Position numbers and translations under genes: made by a program | Shown: positions 17,951 to 26,201 of the stretch, in pieces | Layout of the letters: each line of letters starts with the position of its first letter | Numbering within the stretch: position 1 is the stretch's first letter | Notes under the pieces: generated by a model | What the model was told of the DNA's origin: nothing | The model's input: only the letters and a program-made list of their open reading frames with translations | Databases searched by the model: none | Assembly: GCA_020628865.1 (NCBI GenBank) | Contig: JAHDEJ010000030.1 | Coordinates: forward strand, 11,781-67,056 | DNA from: Acidimicrobiales bacterium | GTDB lineage: Bacteria; Actinomycetota; Acidimicrobiia; Acidimicrobiales; SHLQ01 | Length of the DNA: 55,276 nucleotides | Direction: 5' to 3'

Positions 17951-19087
17951 TCAGTTCACGACGATCGACCGGGCGAAGCGCTCTTCGCCGTCGTCGATGT
18001 CGATGAGGCGGTAGGTTCGGCCGCGGGTCTTTCGCGTGTCGGAGTCGATTTCGAGCGGGCCGGACGGGGCCGGGAACTCGACGTCGAGCAGCGCGTCGTT
18101 GAGCCGCTGGGAACCGACGGAGCCGGTGGCGTCGGCCGCGAGGGTCAGCGTCGCAACCGTGTCGAGCACGATGGCGTCGTCGGACGCCCCATCGCCGACG
18201 AACGCATCCACGAGTTGGTCCGGGTCGTCACCATGTCGGCTCGCGGTGGCCACGAGGTGCACGTCATCCAGCTCACCCCAGTCCTCGTCGTCGGCGAACC
18301 ACGGGACCACGATCGGCTGATCCAGCCCGCTGGCCCGGAGTTCGCTGATCAGCGGGCCGATCGTCCCGGGGAGGGCGCACACGGCGAGGACGTCGGCGTC
18401 GGTGGCCGGAGCGGAGACCTCGGTCGACACGTCGGCGACCGGATCGAGGATGCCGGTGAACGTCGTCGAGGAGATGATGGATCCACCGCGGCGGACGAAC
18501 GATTCCTCGAAGTCGCCACAGACCTCGGCGACGTCTCGAAGCAGGTCCGACGAGACCGTTGCCGCAGCGGAGAAGTCTTCTTGCCGGGCCCATGTCGACA
18601 TCGCCTCGTGCACGTGGTCGAGGTTGGCCAGGTCGGCGAAGAGCGGTGAGCGGGGGACGTCGGGGTGGGGGAGGGTGGCGCACCCGGTCACGGTCAGCAG
18701 GGAGCGTTCGGCCGACGCCTCGGCGATGAGCGGCACGGATGCGGTGTCACAGGTGGTCAACAGCACGGTCACGCCGAGCTCGGTCAGCAGGTCGAGGGCG
18801 CCGGGAATGTCGTCGGCTTCGTCGATCGTGGCGACCTCCAGTTGGAGATCGTGGCCGCCGTCGATGAGGGACGCGGCTTCTCGGACACGATCCAGCAGGC
18901 GGGTGTCCCGCTCGATGCTTGGGCTGTTCTGGTCGATGACCGCGCCGACCCGGAGCACGGGCTGACCGGCCCGGCCGGAGTCGACGGCGGATTCGACCGC
19001 GATGGGGTCGCCGATCGACTCGGGGTCTTCGGTGCAGGCGGTGAGTGCCACCGCGGCGGCAAGGACCGCCGCGGTGCGGCTCAGCAC
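17951..19087 (-). CDS. Periplasmic-binding-protein type 1 lipoprotein (branched-chain amino acid ABC-type)
   Basis: Predicted lipoprotein of 378 residues. From the GTG at 19087 the signal peptide runs MLSRTAAVLAAAVALTAC with a lipobox LTAC (Cys18). The mature part looks like a Leu/Ile/Val-binding-protein fold: LRVGAVIDQNSP, GALDLLTELGVTVLLTTCDTASVPLIAEASAERS (two adjoining segments), an inter-lobe VAEVCGDFEESFVRRGG, and SDDAIVLDTVATL. The frame continues upstream to 19222, but only the GTG start gives an export signal. No ABC permease or ATPase is nearby, so it may be a sensor or orphan receptor. Its start overlaps the upstream gene by 7 nt. Confidence 0.75.
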   Translation of the reverse strand: MLSRTAAVLAAAVALTACTEDPESIGDPIAVESAVDSGRAGQPVLRVGAVIDQNSPSIERDTRLLDRVREAASLIDGGHDLQLEVATIDEADDIPGALDLLTELGVTVLLTTCDTASVPLIAEASAERSLLTVTGCATLPHPDVPRSPLFADLANLDHVHEAMSTWARQEDFSAAATVSSDLLRDVAEVCGDFEESFVRRGGSIISSTTFTGILDPVADVSTEVSAPATDADVLAVCALPGTIGPLISELRASGLDQPIVVPWFADDEDWGELDDVHLVATASRHGDDPDQLVDAFVGDGASDDAIVLDTVATLTLAADATGSVGSQRLNDALLDVEFPAPSGPLEIDSDTRKTRGRTYRLIDIDDGEERFARSIVVN

Positions 19088-19446
19088 GTTGCGGGTCCCC
19101 CGTCGGCGGGTGCAGGCCGGTGGAGCACGGCGTCGGAGATCGTGATGCGGAGCGTGTCGTCGACGAGGGAGCCCGTGCCGTCGGCGATGAGGCTGAAGTC
19201 CTCGGCAGCGGCTGCCGGCCACAGGAGTGACAGGGGACCGTCGGCTTCGACGTGGGAGATGACGCCCCGGCCGAAGCCGGTGCAGATCGCCGTCGTTCCG
19301 GTCGGGGAGGTCTCGATCACCGTGTGCACGTGGTTGACCCGTGCCGATCCGTTGCGGCCGGCGTAGAGCAGGTACGGCCGGTCTCCCCGGGGGGTCGCCT
19401 CGGTGGCGAGATCGGCGGGGTCGACGCGGTGGCTCATGAGATCCAT
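19081..19446 (-). CDS. Small protein resembling pyridoxamine 5'-phosphate oxidase-like split barrels
   Basis: Protein of 121 residues from the ATG at 19446, or 118 from the ATG at 19437. Segments such as RPYLLYAGRNGSARVNHVHTV, broken here after VHTV, and later FSLIADGTGS followed by a C-terminal DAVLHRPAP resemble flavin/F420-binding split-barrel proteins common in actinobacteria. I cannot see a decisive cofactor motif. It precedes and overlaps the lipoprotein gene, so the two are likely cotranscribed. Function unassigned. Confidence 0.5.
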   Translation of the reverse strand: MDLMSHRVDPADLATEATPRGDRPYLLYAGRNGSARVNHVHTVIETSPTGTTAICTGFGRGVISHVEADGPLSLLWPAAAAEDFSLIADGTGSLVDDTLRITISDAVLHRPAPADGGPATC

Positions 19447-19519
19447 TTTGCCTGACGTGGGCGCGATGCGGGAGGGCGGATCGCGAGGAAAGCGCCGGAT
19501 CTGACGCGAAGTGACTGTT

Positions 19520-19660
19520 GTCTCACGTTCGGTGCCGTTTTCACGTTTCGTTCGGAATCATGCCAGAATTCCCACGCCTTGTGATCGGGAGAAATTCCCT
19601 GTTTGAAATTCGACCGATCACGGTGAAATACTGACGGAGAAATTCAACGCAGGCAGGGCG
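19520..19660. promoter_or_regulatory. AT-rich intergenic region with inverted repeat and repeated GAAATTC heptamers
   Basis: This stretch is clearly more AT-rich than its surroundings. It holds the inverted repeat GTGATCGG (19581-19588) / CCGATCAC (19614-19621). The heptamer GAAATTC occurs three times, at 19591, 19605 and 19639, two of them inside the inverted repeat. It separates the divergent split-barrel gene and the degenerate-HNH gene and probably contains their promoters and an operator. Confidence 0.4.
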
Positions 19661-20824
19661 TTGAAGGACTCTGAATGGCAATCGGCGGATCAGGTCAGTG
19701 AGCAACAGGTGAGATTTGAGGGCGAACTGCCCCGGGGCAACAACCGTAGAGGTGGCCCCGGCTGGTGGATGGACAACGCAGGGTGTTGGAGGGCTCCGGA
19801 GGAATGGCCGGAGGATGACCCTCCCCTTCCCGGATGGCGTCGCGACGCCTCGGGCCGCTGGTCGGCGCCGGACGGCGACGCCCCGGCGTCGGCACACGAA
19901 ACCCGTTGGGATCGCCACGAAGCCGCCACGACGTCGACGGCCGTTGCGGTCGTCGATCCACCCGATGCCCGCACGTCGCGTCGTTCGCGCCAGGCGCGGG
20001 CGGATCGCCGCGCCATGTTCCTGGTCGCCGGAGCGATCGGTGCTGCACTGCTTCTGCTCGCCGGAGCGCTCATTCTCATCACCCAGGCCGGGGCAAGCCC
20101 GGATCCCGATACCACCGAGGTGGCCGGCCCATCGGTGATCTACGCGGCCGAGACCGAGGCAGACTTCCTGGCGATGCGCGAAGAGGCCGCAGCGAAGCGT
20201 CCGGAGCAGGCCACCGCACGACTCGCTGCCCTGCAGCCGATCCCCGAATCTCCCGACCCGGCCCCCGTCTTCGACGCGGCCGAGTGGACGGCGCCCGACA
20301 CGGGCTGCCTGAGCCAGACCGAGCTGGTGCTCCTCGAGCGTTCCGCCATCGAGGTGCAATTCGCAGACACGCTCGACTGCGTGCCCGCGTCCGGCAGCTG
20401 GACCGATCCGTATCTCGGTCGCACGATCCGCCGGACCATCGACGCCGAGGTCGTGCTGCACGTCAGCGCCGAATTGGCGTGGGCGGCAGGCGGGTTCGCC
20501 TGGACGCCCGAGACGCGCACGGCCTACGTGACCGACACGGCGCACCCCGCCGTCTACCAGGTCGTCTCGGCCGGAGCCGGCCACAACCCTCGGGCGCAGG
20601 GTCCGGCCGCGTGGCGTCCCGCAAATGAGTCCACCTGGTGTGCCTACGCGGTGGACTGGGTCGATGTGCTGCATCGCTGGAACCTCGGCGTGAGCGAAGC
20701 CGACCGCGCGGCGCTGGGCGAGATGCTCGCCACCTGCGACTCGGCCACGAGCAACGGTGCGAACCCGCAGACCTCGAGCTTGCAGGAACCCGCACCGCCC
20801 GCCATCGCGCTGCGCACCGAGTAG
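19661..20824 (+). CDS. Membrane-anchored protein with degenerate HNH endonuclease-like (DUF1524/GmrSD-C type) extracytoplasmic domain
   Basis: Protein of 387 residues. Two tryptophan-rich DUF2510-like units (GPGWWMDNAGCW at 32-43, LPGWRRDASGRW at 56-67) precede a basic stretch and one transmembrane helix (about 119-142). The outer domain (about 210-360) follows the layout of secreted actinobacterial HNH proteins: GCLSQTELVLL, C...SGSWTDPYLG, AWTPETR, an AAWRPANESTWCAYA block and a final EMLATC, with Cys216, Cys240, Cys327 and Cys359. The expected Asp-His pair before AEAW reads V265-L266 (or L266-H267), and the N-R-x-K-G-D motif reads GHNPRAQG near 307-314. A nuclease is therefore unlikely. 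Start is uncertain: TTG 19661 or GTG 19709. Confidence 0.7.
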   Translation: MKDSEWQSADQVSEQQVRFEGELPRGNNRRGGPGWWMDNAGCWRAPEEWPEDDPPLPGWRRDASGRWSAPDGDAPASAHETRWDRHEAATTSTAVAVVDPPDARTSRRSRQARADRRAMFLVAGAIGAALLLLAGALILITQAGASPDPDTTEVAGPSVIYAAETEADFLAMREEAAAKRPEQATARLAALQPIPESPDPAPVFDAAEWTAPDTGCLSQTELVLLERSAIEVQFADTLDCVPASGSWTDPYLGRTIRRTIDAEVVLHVSAELAWAAGGFAWTPETRTAYVTDTAHPAVYQVVSAGAGHNPRAQGPAAWRPANESTWCAYAVDWVDVLHRWNLGVSEADRAALGEMLATCDSATSNGANPQTSSLQEPAPPAIALRTE

Positions 20825-20871
20825 CCGGCCGATTCCCCAGCGGGTTGCATCAGCCCTGCCGCACCGCCGAT

Positions 20872-20877
20872 TAGGTT
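20872..20877 (+). promoter_or_regulatory. Candidate -10 box of leaderless promoter for the GH63-type gene
   Basis: TAGGTT lies 7 nt upstream of the ATG at 20885 with no Shine-Dalgarno sequence. Confidence 0.5.
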
Positions 20878-20884
20878 GGAGCCA

Positions 20885-23485
20885 ATGACCACCACCGAGC
20901 GTCGTCGACTTGCCGACGACCACCAAGCCTGGACCGCGTGGGGGCCGTATCTCGCCGAGCGGGCGTGGGGCACCGTCCGCGAGGACTACAGCGCCAACGG
21001 CGATGCGTGGAACGCCTTCCCCTACGAACACTCGCACCTCCGCGCCTATCGCTGGAATGAGGATGGGCTCGCCGGCTTCTCCGACCGGGACCAGCGGTGG
21101 TGTCTCTCGTTGTCGCTCTGGAACGGCCGGGACGACCACCTGAAGGAACGGCTCTACGGCCTCAACGGCCATCAGGGCAATCACGCAGAAGACCCGAAGG
21201 AGGAGTGGTGGTATCTCGATGCCACGCCCAGCCACTCCTGGGGGCGAATCGCCTATGCCTATCCCCAGCAGGCCTTTCCGTACGGCGCCCTCATCGCCGA
21301 GAACGCCCGCCGCGGCTACGCCGACCGCGAATACGAACTGCTCGACACCGGCATCTTCGACCACGGCTGGTGGGACGTGCAGGTCGATCATGCAAAGGCG
21401 GACGCCGACGATCTGTGCGTCCGCGTCACCGTCACGAACCGGGGACCCGAGCGCGACACCGTCCATTTGGTGCCGACCTTCTGGTTTCGTAATCGCTGGT
21501 CCTGGGGGCGCGAGACGGACCCGAAACCCGAGGTTCGTGCAGCCGCCGATCACGATGGGCTGATCGTCGAGGAAGTCCGGACGGGCACGCTGCACCTCAA
21601 CTGCAGCCCCGGTGCTGAACGGCTGTTCTGCGAGAACGAGACCAACCACGCCGCCCTCGATGGGTCGCAGCCCACCGGTCCGTATCCGAAGAACGGCATC
21701 GGCAGCCACATCGTCGACGGCGAGGCCACGGTCAACCCGGAGGGCCACGGAACGAAGAGCGGTCTCTGGTACCGGTTCGAACTCGATCCGGGCGAGTCGG
21801 CCGAGGTCCGTCTGCGACTGGCTCCGTCGGCGCAGCCCCTCGACGAGGACTTCGCCGAGACGATGGCTGCGCGTGAGCGCGACGCCGACGAGTTCTACGA
21901 CGACCTGCTGCCCGACGGGCTGGATCCGAGCCGCGCGCTGATGGCCCGCCGTGCCCTCGCCGGCATGCTCTTTTCGAAGCAGTGGTACCACTTCGATGTC
22001 GAACAGTGGCTGGAGGGTGACCCGGCGGCACCGGCACCTCCGCCGGCCTCCCGGTGGAACGGCCGGAACACCAACTGGCGCCATCTGAACAACGCCGACG
22101 TGATCCCGATGCCGGACACGTGGGAGTACCCCTGGTACGCCGCGTGGGACACCGCCTTCCACTGCCTGCCGCTGTCGCTGTTGGACCCGGCTTTTGCGAA
22201 GGCGCAGCTCCACCTGCTCGGCCGCGAGTGGTACCAGCATCCGAACGGCCAGCTCCCGGCGTACGAGTGGAGCTTCAGTGACGTCAACCCGCCGGTGCAC
22301 GCCTGGGCGGCGCTGCGGGTGTTCGAACTGGACGGCGGCTGGGACACGCACTTCCTCGAGCGGGTGCTGCACAAGCTGCTGTTGAACTTCACCTGGTGGG
22401 TGAACCGTCGGGACCTCGACGGCAACAACCTCTTCGACGGTGGCTTTCTCGGCCTGGACAACATCGGTCCGTTCAACCGGTCCGAAGGGCTCGGCAAGGG
22501 ACGGCTCGAACAGTCGGACGCCACAGCGTGGATGGCCATGTACAGCCTCGACCTCCTCGACATGTCCCTGCGCCTCACCTCGGAACGGCCGGCCTACGAG
22601 GACCTCGCCACGAAATTCGTGGAGCACTTCGCCTACATCTCCACGGCGATGCACGAGAGCGAACTGTGGCACGAGGACGACGGCTTCTACTACGACGTGC
22701 TCACCATCGGCGATCGTCGGATCCCGGTGGAGGTGCGGTCGATGGTGGGGCTCATCCCGATCTTCGCCACCCGCGTGCTGTCGTCGTCGCTGCGAGCACA
22801 GATGCCGAACTTCACCGAGCACCTCGAGTGGTTCCGGAACAACAAGACCGAGCTCAGCCGGCACATGCACGAGAACGACGCCGGGGACATCATGTTCTCC
22901 CTGGTCAGCCCGGAACGGCTGTGCCGACTCTTGGAACGCGTCCTGGACGAGGACGAGTTCCTCTCGCCTCACGGTGTGCGGGGGCTGTCCAAGGTTCATG
23001 CGGAGGAGCCGTACGTCCTCAATGTGGACGGAGCCGAGTTCTCTGTCGGCTACGAACCGGGCGAATCCATGACCGGCCTGTTCGGTGGCAATTCCAACTG
23101 GCGCGGTCCGGTGTGGTTCCCGCTCAATTATCTCCTCATCGAGTCGTTGCGCCGCTTCCACTTCTGGTCCGGCGGATCGCTCACCGTCGAGTTTCCCAAG
23201 GGCAGCGGCGAGCAGATTCCCATCGGCGCCGTGGCCGACCTCCTGGCCGAGCGCCTCACGACGCTGTTCGTTCCCGGGCCGGACGGGCTGCGCCCGGCGA
23301 TGCCGGAGCATCCGCTCTACGGCCCCGGGGGAGAATGGGAAGACCGGCTCCTGTTCCACGAGTACTTTGATGGCGATACCGGCCGGGGGTTGGGGGCATC
23401 CCACCAGACCGGCTGGACGGCGCTCGTTGCCTCGCTCGCAACGGGTTCCGCAGTTCCCTATGGGCGAAGGAGACACCGGCGATGA
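20885..23485 (+). CDS. Glycoside hydrolase family 63-type glucosidase
   Basis: Large cytoplasmic glycosidase-like protein of 866 residues without a signal peptide. The N-terminal segment (AWGPYLAERAWGTVREDYSAN, split here after YSAN) and DAWNAFPYEHSHLRAYRW are characteristic of a widespread bacterial GH63-like group. A C-terminal (alpha/alpha)6-type region contains PWYAAWDTAFHCLPL, NPPVHAWA and GGNSNWRGPVWFPLNYLLIE (ending there). GH63 enzymes hydrolyse alpha-glucosides. Some shorter relatives act on mannosyl- or glucosylglycerate, but this protein is about twice as long. It overlaps the next gene by 4 nt. Confidence 0.82.
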   Translation: MTTTERRRLADDHQAWTAWGPYLAERAWGTVREDYSANGDAWNAFPYEHSHLRAYRWNEDGLAGFSDRDQRWCLSLSLWNGRDDHLKERLYGLNGHQGNHAEDPKEEWWYLDATPSHSWGRIAYAYPQQAFPYGALIAENARRGYADREYELLDTGIFDHGWWDVQVDHAKADADDLCVRVTVTNRGPERDTVHLVPTFWFRNRWSWGRETDPKPEVRAAADHDGLIVEEVRTGTLHLNCSPGAERLFCENETNHAALDGSQPTGPYPKNGIGSHIVDGEATVNPEGHGTKSGLWYRFELDPGESAEVRLRLAPSAQPLDEDFAETMAARERDADEFYDDLLPDGLDPSRALMARRALAGMLFSKQWYHFDVEQWLEGDPAAPAPPPASRWNGRNTNWRHLNNADVIPMPDTWEYPWYAAWDTAFHCLPLSLLDPAFAKAQLHLLGREWYQHPNGQLPAYEWSFSDVNPPVHAWAALRVFELDGGWDTHFLERVLHKLLLNFTWWVNRRDLDGNNLFDGGFLGLDNIGPFNRSEGLGKGRLEQSDATAWMAMYSLDLLDMSLRLTSERPAYEDLATKFVEHFAYISTAMHESELWHEDDGFYYDVLTIGDRRIPVEVRSMVGLIPIFATRVLSSSLRAQMPNFTEHLEWFRNNKTELSRHMHENDAGDIMFSLVSPERLCRLLERVLDEDEFLSPHGVRGLSKVHAEEPYVLNVDGAEFSVGYEPGESMTGLFGGNSNWRGPVWFPLNYLLIESLRRFHFWSGGSLTVEFPKGSGEQIPIGAVADLLAERLTTLFVPGPDGLRPAMPEHPLYGPGGEWEDRLLFHEYFDGDTGRGLGASHQTGWTALVASLATGSAVPYGRRRHRR

Positions 23486-23937
23486 CCCCCGATGACCGAC
23501 GATTCCTCGATGCGGCGATCGACGAAGCCCGGGCCGGACTCGACGCCGGTGGCATCCCGATCGGCTCCGTGCTGGTGGTCGATGGTGAGATCGTCGGCCG
23601 TGGCCACAATCAGCGGGTGCAGAAGGGCTCACCGATCCTGCATGCCGAGATGGACTGCTTCGAGAACGCCGGCCGGCTTCCCGCCAGTTCCTACGCCCGG
23701 GCCACGCTGTACAGCACGTTGTCCCCGTGCGACATGTGCTCGGGAACGTCCCTTCTGTACGGCATTCCGCGGATCGTCATCGGCGAGAACGACACGTTTC
23801 AGGGGCCGGAGGACTACGTCCGTTCCCGCGGCGTGGAGCTCGTGATGGCCGACGACGCCACGTGCAAAGACCTCATGGCCAGCTTCATCGCCGAGCGTCC
23901 GGAACTCTGGAATGAGGACATTGGCGAAGAAATCTGA
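23482..23937 (+). CDS. Cytosine deaminase-like nucleoside/nucleobase deaminase (yeast Fcy1 type)
   Basis: Zinc deaminase of 151 residues. The active site is His54-Ala-Glu56 plus Cys83 and Cys86 in TLSPCDMCSG. Several blocks look strikingly like the small fungal cytosine deaminase: GGIPIGSVLVVDGEIVGRGHN, broken after GRGHN, then QKGSPILHAEMDCFENAGRL, YGIPRIVIGENDTF, and the C-terminal ERPELWNEDIGE. This suggests free cytosine to uracil, or a related pyrimidine. The ATG overlaps the stop of the glucosidase gene (ATGA), so the two are translationally coupled, a pairing I cannot explain. Confidence 0.85.
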   Translation: MTPDDRRFLDAAIDEARAGLDAGGIPIGSVLVVDGEIVGRGHNQRVQKGSPILHAEMDCFENAGRLPASSYARATLYSTLSPCDMCSGTSLLYGIPRIVIGENDTFQGPEDYVRSRGVELVMADDATCKDLMASFIAERPELWNEDIGEEI

Positions 23938-24032
23938 TCATTTCGGGAACCAGATCAGCCGACGGAACGTGTAACGATCATGGGGACCGGCTGTGCAGGC
24001 GGTACCGCACGGTCACAACGAAAGGATTGCAG

Positions 24033-26138
24033 ATGAGTGGTGGACAGGATTCTGTGGACGAGACGCCAGAGATTGACGTGGTGCCGGCGGCACCCGCGGC
24101 GCCTCGAACAGGGTTGATGCTTGGGGGCGCGATTGCCGTTCTCGTCGTTGCGGTGGTTGGGGCATTCTTCGCTGCCAACGCGCAGGACGAGCCGACCGAG
24201 GTGGACGTGGCTGCGCCCGACGCCGAAGTCGTCGAAGAGACAACCGAGGCCGAGGAATCGGAGGACGACGCCGGCGAGGCGACCGAAGCTCCGGCCGACG
24301 AGGAAACCGACGCCGTCGAGGCCGAGGAAGAAGCGATGGAAGACGAGGCGATGGTGACGGAGTTCGCTGCCGACTCCGCCATCGGCTTTGGCGGACCGAA
24401 CAACATCATCCACACCGCTGACGGCTTCGTGTCGATCGGTTGGGGCCCCGACGGCATGGCCATCTCCCGTTCGGAGGATGGCACCGAGTGGGCGTCGACG
24501 CCGATCGTCGGTCTCCCGCAGGACGCCAACCTGGTGGGTCTGTCCGAGTACTCGGGCGGCTACGTGGCCGTGCTCGAGGTCTGGCCTGTGTACGACGAGG
24601 CTGACGAAGAAGCCATGTTCTTCGGTCACCAGGAGTCGCCGACCCGCCAGCTCGCGACGTCCGCAGATCTGGAGAACTGGGATCTTGCCGACCTTCCGGA
24701 TGTTGCCGTCGAGGAAGGCGGATTCAGCCACATTGCGGGTATGGCCACCAGCGGCGACACGGTCGCAATCCTCGTGCAGGTCGAACCGGCCTACATCGAC
24801 GAGACGCAGGTGCTGTTCGAGGCCGGTCTGCTCACCCCAGCGGACATGGAGAACTACTGCGGCGCCCGCGTCGACGGTCCGAACGATCCCATCATCGTGA
24901 TGAGCTGCGACTGGGAGGCACAGGAGGCCTTCTACATGGAGTTCGAAGCGAAGATGGAGGCCGCAGAGACGGACGAAGAGCGCATGGCGCTCGAGGAGGA
25001 GTACTTCGGTGACGGGTTCGATGTCGAGCCTGGCTCGGAGGAGCTGTTCCGCCTCGAGCCCGGCGATCCGATCCACGCCGCCATCCTCGATGGCTACAGC
25101 CAGGAGCCAGAACCGGTCGCCCCGGTGGTGCTGAGCGGCCCGGTGACGGGCGCCCTCACCCAGACGGCGCTTCCCGTCGAAGGTTGGGCCTCCTCCATCG
25201 CCGGTACAGACGCCGGGTTCATGACCATCGTCAATGACTGGACCAGCGGATCGACCATCTCGCTGGCATCGACCGACGGTGCCGCCTGGAGCGAGACCAC
25301 CTCGTTGGGCTCCGAGCTCGACGTGCAGGGTCTGGCGAGCTCCGGTGATCTGATCATCGCCACCGGCAGCCACTGGGATCAGGCGAACGCCTCCGTCGTG
25401 GTCTGGACGACCAGCGATCTTGGCGCCACCTGGAACGAAGCGAGCATCGGCACGGAGCTGTTCGGCGCCTACGGCATGCCGCTTGCCGGTCCGGCCGGCG
25501 TTGCCGTGTCGCTCGATGGCAGCACGGAGCCGTATCCGGATGAGTTCTTCGGGCCGGAGGTGCTGCTCGTCGAATCCGACGGCTACCAGCTGGAGATCGT
25601 GTTCGAGGACGACGTGATGATCCTGACCGCGCCGGATGGTTCGGTCGTGCACGAGGTGCCCGGCATTGTGAACGAGCCGCCCGAGGGTGGCGTGATCGAC
25701 GGGGTCGTGCGATTCGACGAGTCCTCGTTCGACACCGTCGTGACCTTCCTGGACCCGGCCACCGGCGACGACCTCGTCGCCTTCGGCAACGAGAACTTCG
25801 AGGCCGCCTACGAGTCGAGCTTCGAACCCGACTTCAGCACCGACTGGGAAGAGCCGCCGCGACGCACCGAGCTGTGGTTCAGTGCCGACGGCGTTTCGTG
25901 GGAGCTGCTCGAGGCCTACGACACGGACTGGGAGAGCAACTCGTGGACGAGCATCGCTGCCGTCGGCGACGATGAAGTCCTCGTTCGGACCGAGACCTGG
26001 ACCGAGCCGCCCGCCGAGCTTTGGGCGTTCGAAGAGGAAGGCCGCGACCCGACCGACGAAGAGATGGCTGCGCTCGAGTCGTGGGAGATGGAGAACTACG
26101 CCAACAACGTCGAGTGGCGCCGGATCCCCGTCGGCTGA
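24033..26138 (+). CDS. Large acidic membrane-anchored surface protein, function unknown
   Basis: Protein of 701 residues, not recognised. It has a short cytoplasmic head, one transmembrane helix near residues 29-51, and a very acidic low-complexity linker (about 54-110, dense in Glu, Asp, Ala and Thr). The long extracytoplasmic part contains recurring Ser/Asp-x-Asp-Gly-x-x-W motifs such as SEDGTEWAS, STDGAAWSE, TSDLGATWNE and SADGVSWEL. These Asp-box-like turns suggest a beta-propeller. AAAGGA at 24021-24026 lies 6 nt before the ATG at 24033, which fixes the start. A strong terminator follows. Confidence 0.7.
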   Translation: MSGGQDSVDETPEIDVVPAAPAAPRTGLMLGGAIAVLVVAVVGAFFAANAQDEPTEVDVAAPDAEVVEETTEAEESEDDAGEATEAPADEETDAVEAEEEAMEDEAMVTEFAADSAIGFGGPNNIIHTADGFVSIGWGPDGMAISRSEDGTEWASTPIVGLPQDANLVGLSEYSGGYVAVLEVWPVYDEADEEAMFFGHQESPTRQLATSADLENWDLADLPDVAVEEGGFSHIAGMATSGDTVAILVQVEPAYIDETQVLFEAGLLTPADMENYCGARVDGPNDPIIVMSCDWEAQEAFYMEFEAKMEAAETDEERMALEEEYFGDGFDVEPGSEELFRLEPGDPIHAAILDGYSQEPEPVAPVVLSGPVTGALTQTALPVEGWASSIAGTDAGFMTIVNDWTSGSTISLASTDGAAWSETTSLGSELDVQGLASSGDLIIATGSHWDQANASVVVWTTSDLGATWNEASIGTELFGAYGMPLAGPAGVAVSLDGSTEPYPDEFFGPEVLLVESDGYQLEIVFEDDVMILTAPDGSVVHEVPGIVNEPPEGGVIDGVVRFDESSFDTVVTFLDPATGDDLVAFGNENFEAAYESSFEPDFSTDWEEPPRRTELWFSADGVSWELLEAYDTDWESNSWTSIAAVGDDEVLVRTETWTEPPAELWAFEEEGRDPTDEEMAALESWEMENYANNVEWRRIPVG

Positions 26139-26158
26139 AAACAACCGACAGGTTCGTA

Positions 26159-26196
26159 GCGAAGCCCGGGCCGCTGGCCCGGGCTTCGCCCGTTTT
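26159..26196. terminator. Bidirectional intrinsic terminator
   Basis: A perfect 14-bp stem (26159-26172 with 26176-26189) surrounds a 3-nt loop and is followed by CCGTTTT on the plus strand. It lies between the convergent surface-protein and sulfatase genes and is the clearest terminator in the window. Confidence 0.85.
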
Positions 26197-26201
26197 GCGG
26201 G

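Noticed and set aside
19675-19701. Eight-codon ORF with an AAGGA site before the HNH-like gene
   Set aside because: Too short to call as a gene without expression evidence. Mentioned under the AT-rich region finding.
19541-23632. Very long open frame of 1363 codons on the minus strand opposite the HNH-like, GH63 and deaminase genes
   Set aside because: It is Arg/His/Pro/Gly-rich antisense sequence without domains. The plus-strand frames carry conserved motifs. Long antisense frames are expected at this GC content.
23938-24032. Extracytoplasmic-sigma-type promoter (GGAAC ... GTAAC) upstream of the surface protein gene
   Set aside because: The spacing and -10 match are ambiguous, and several alternative alignments exist.
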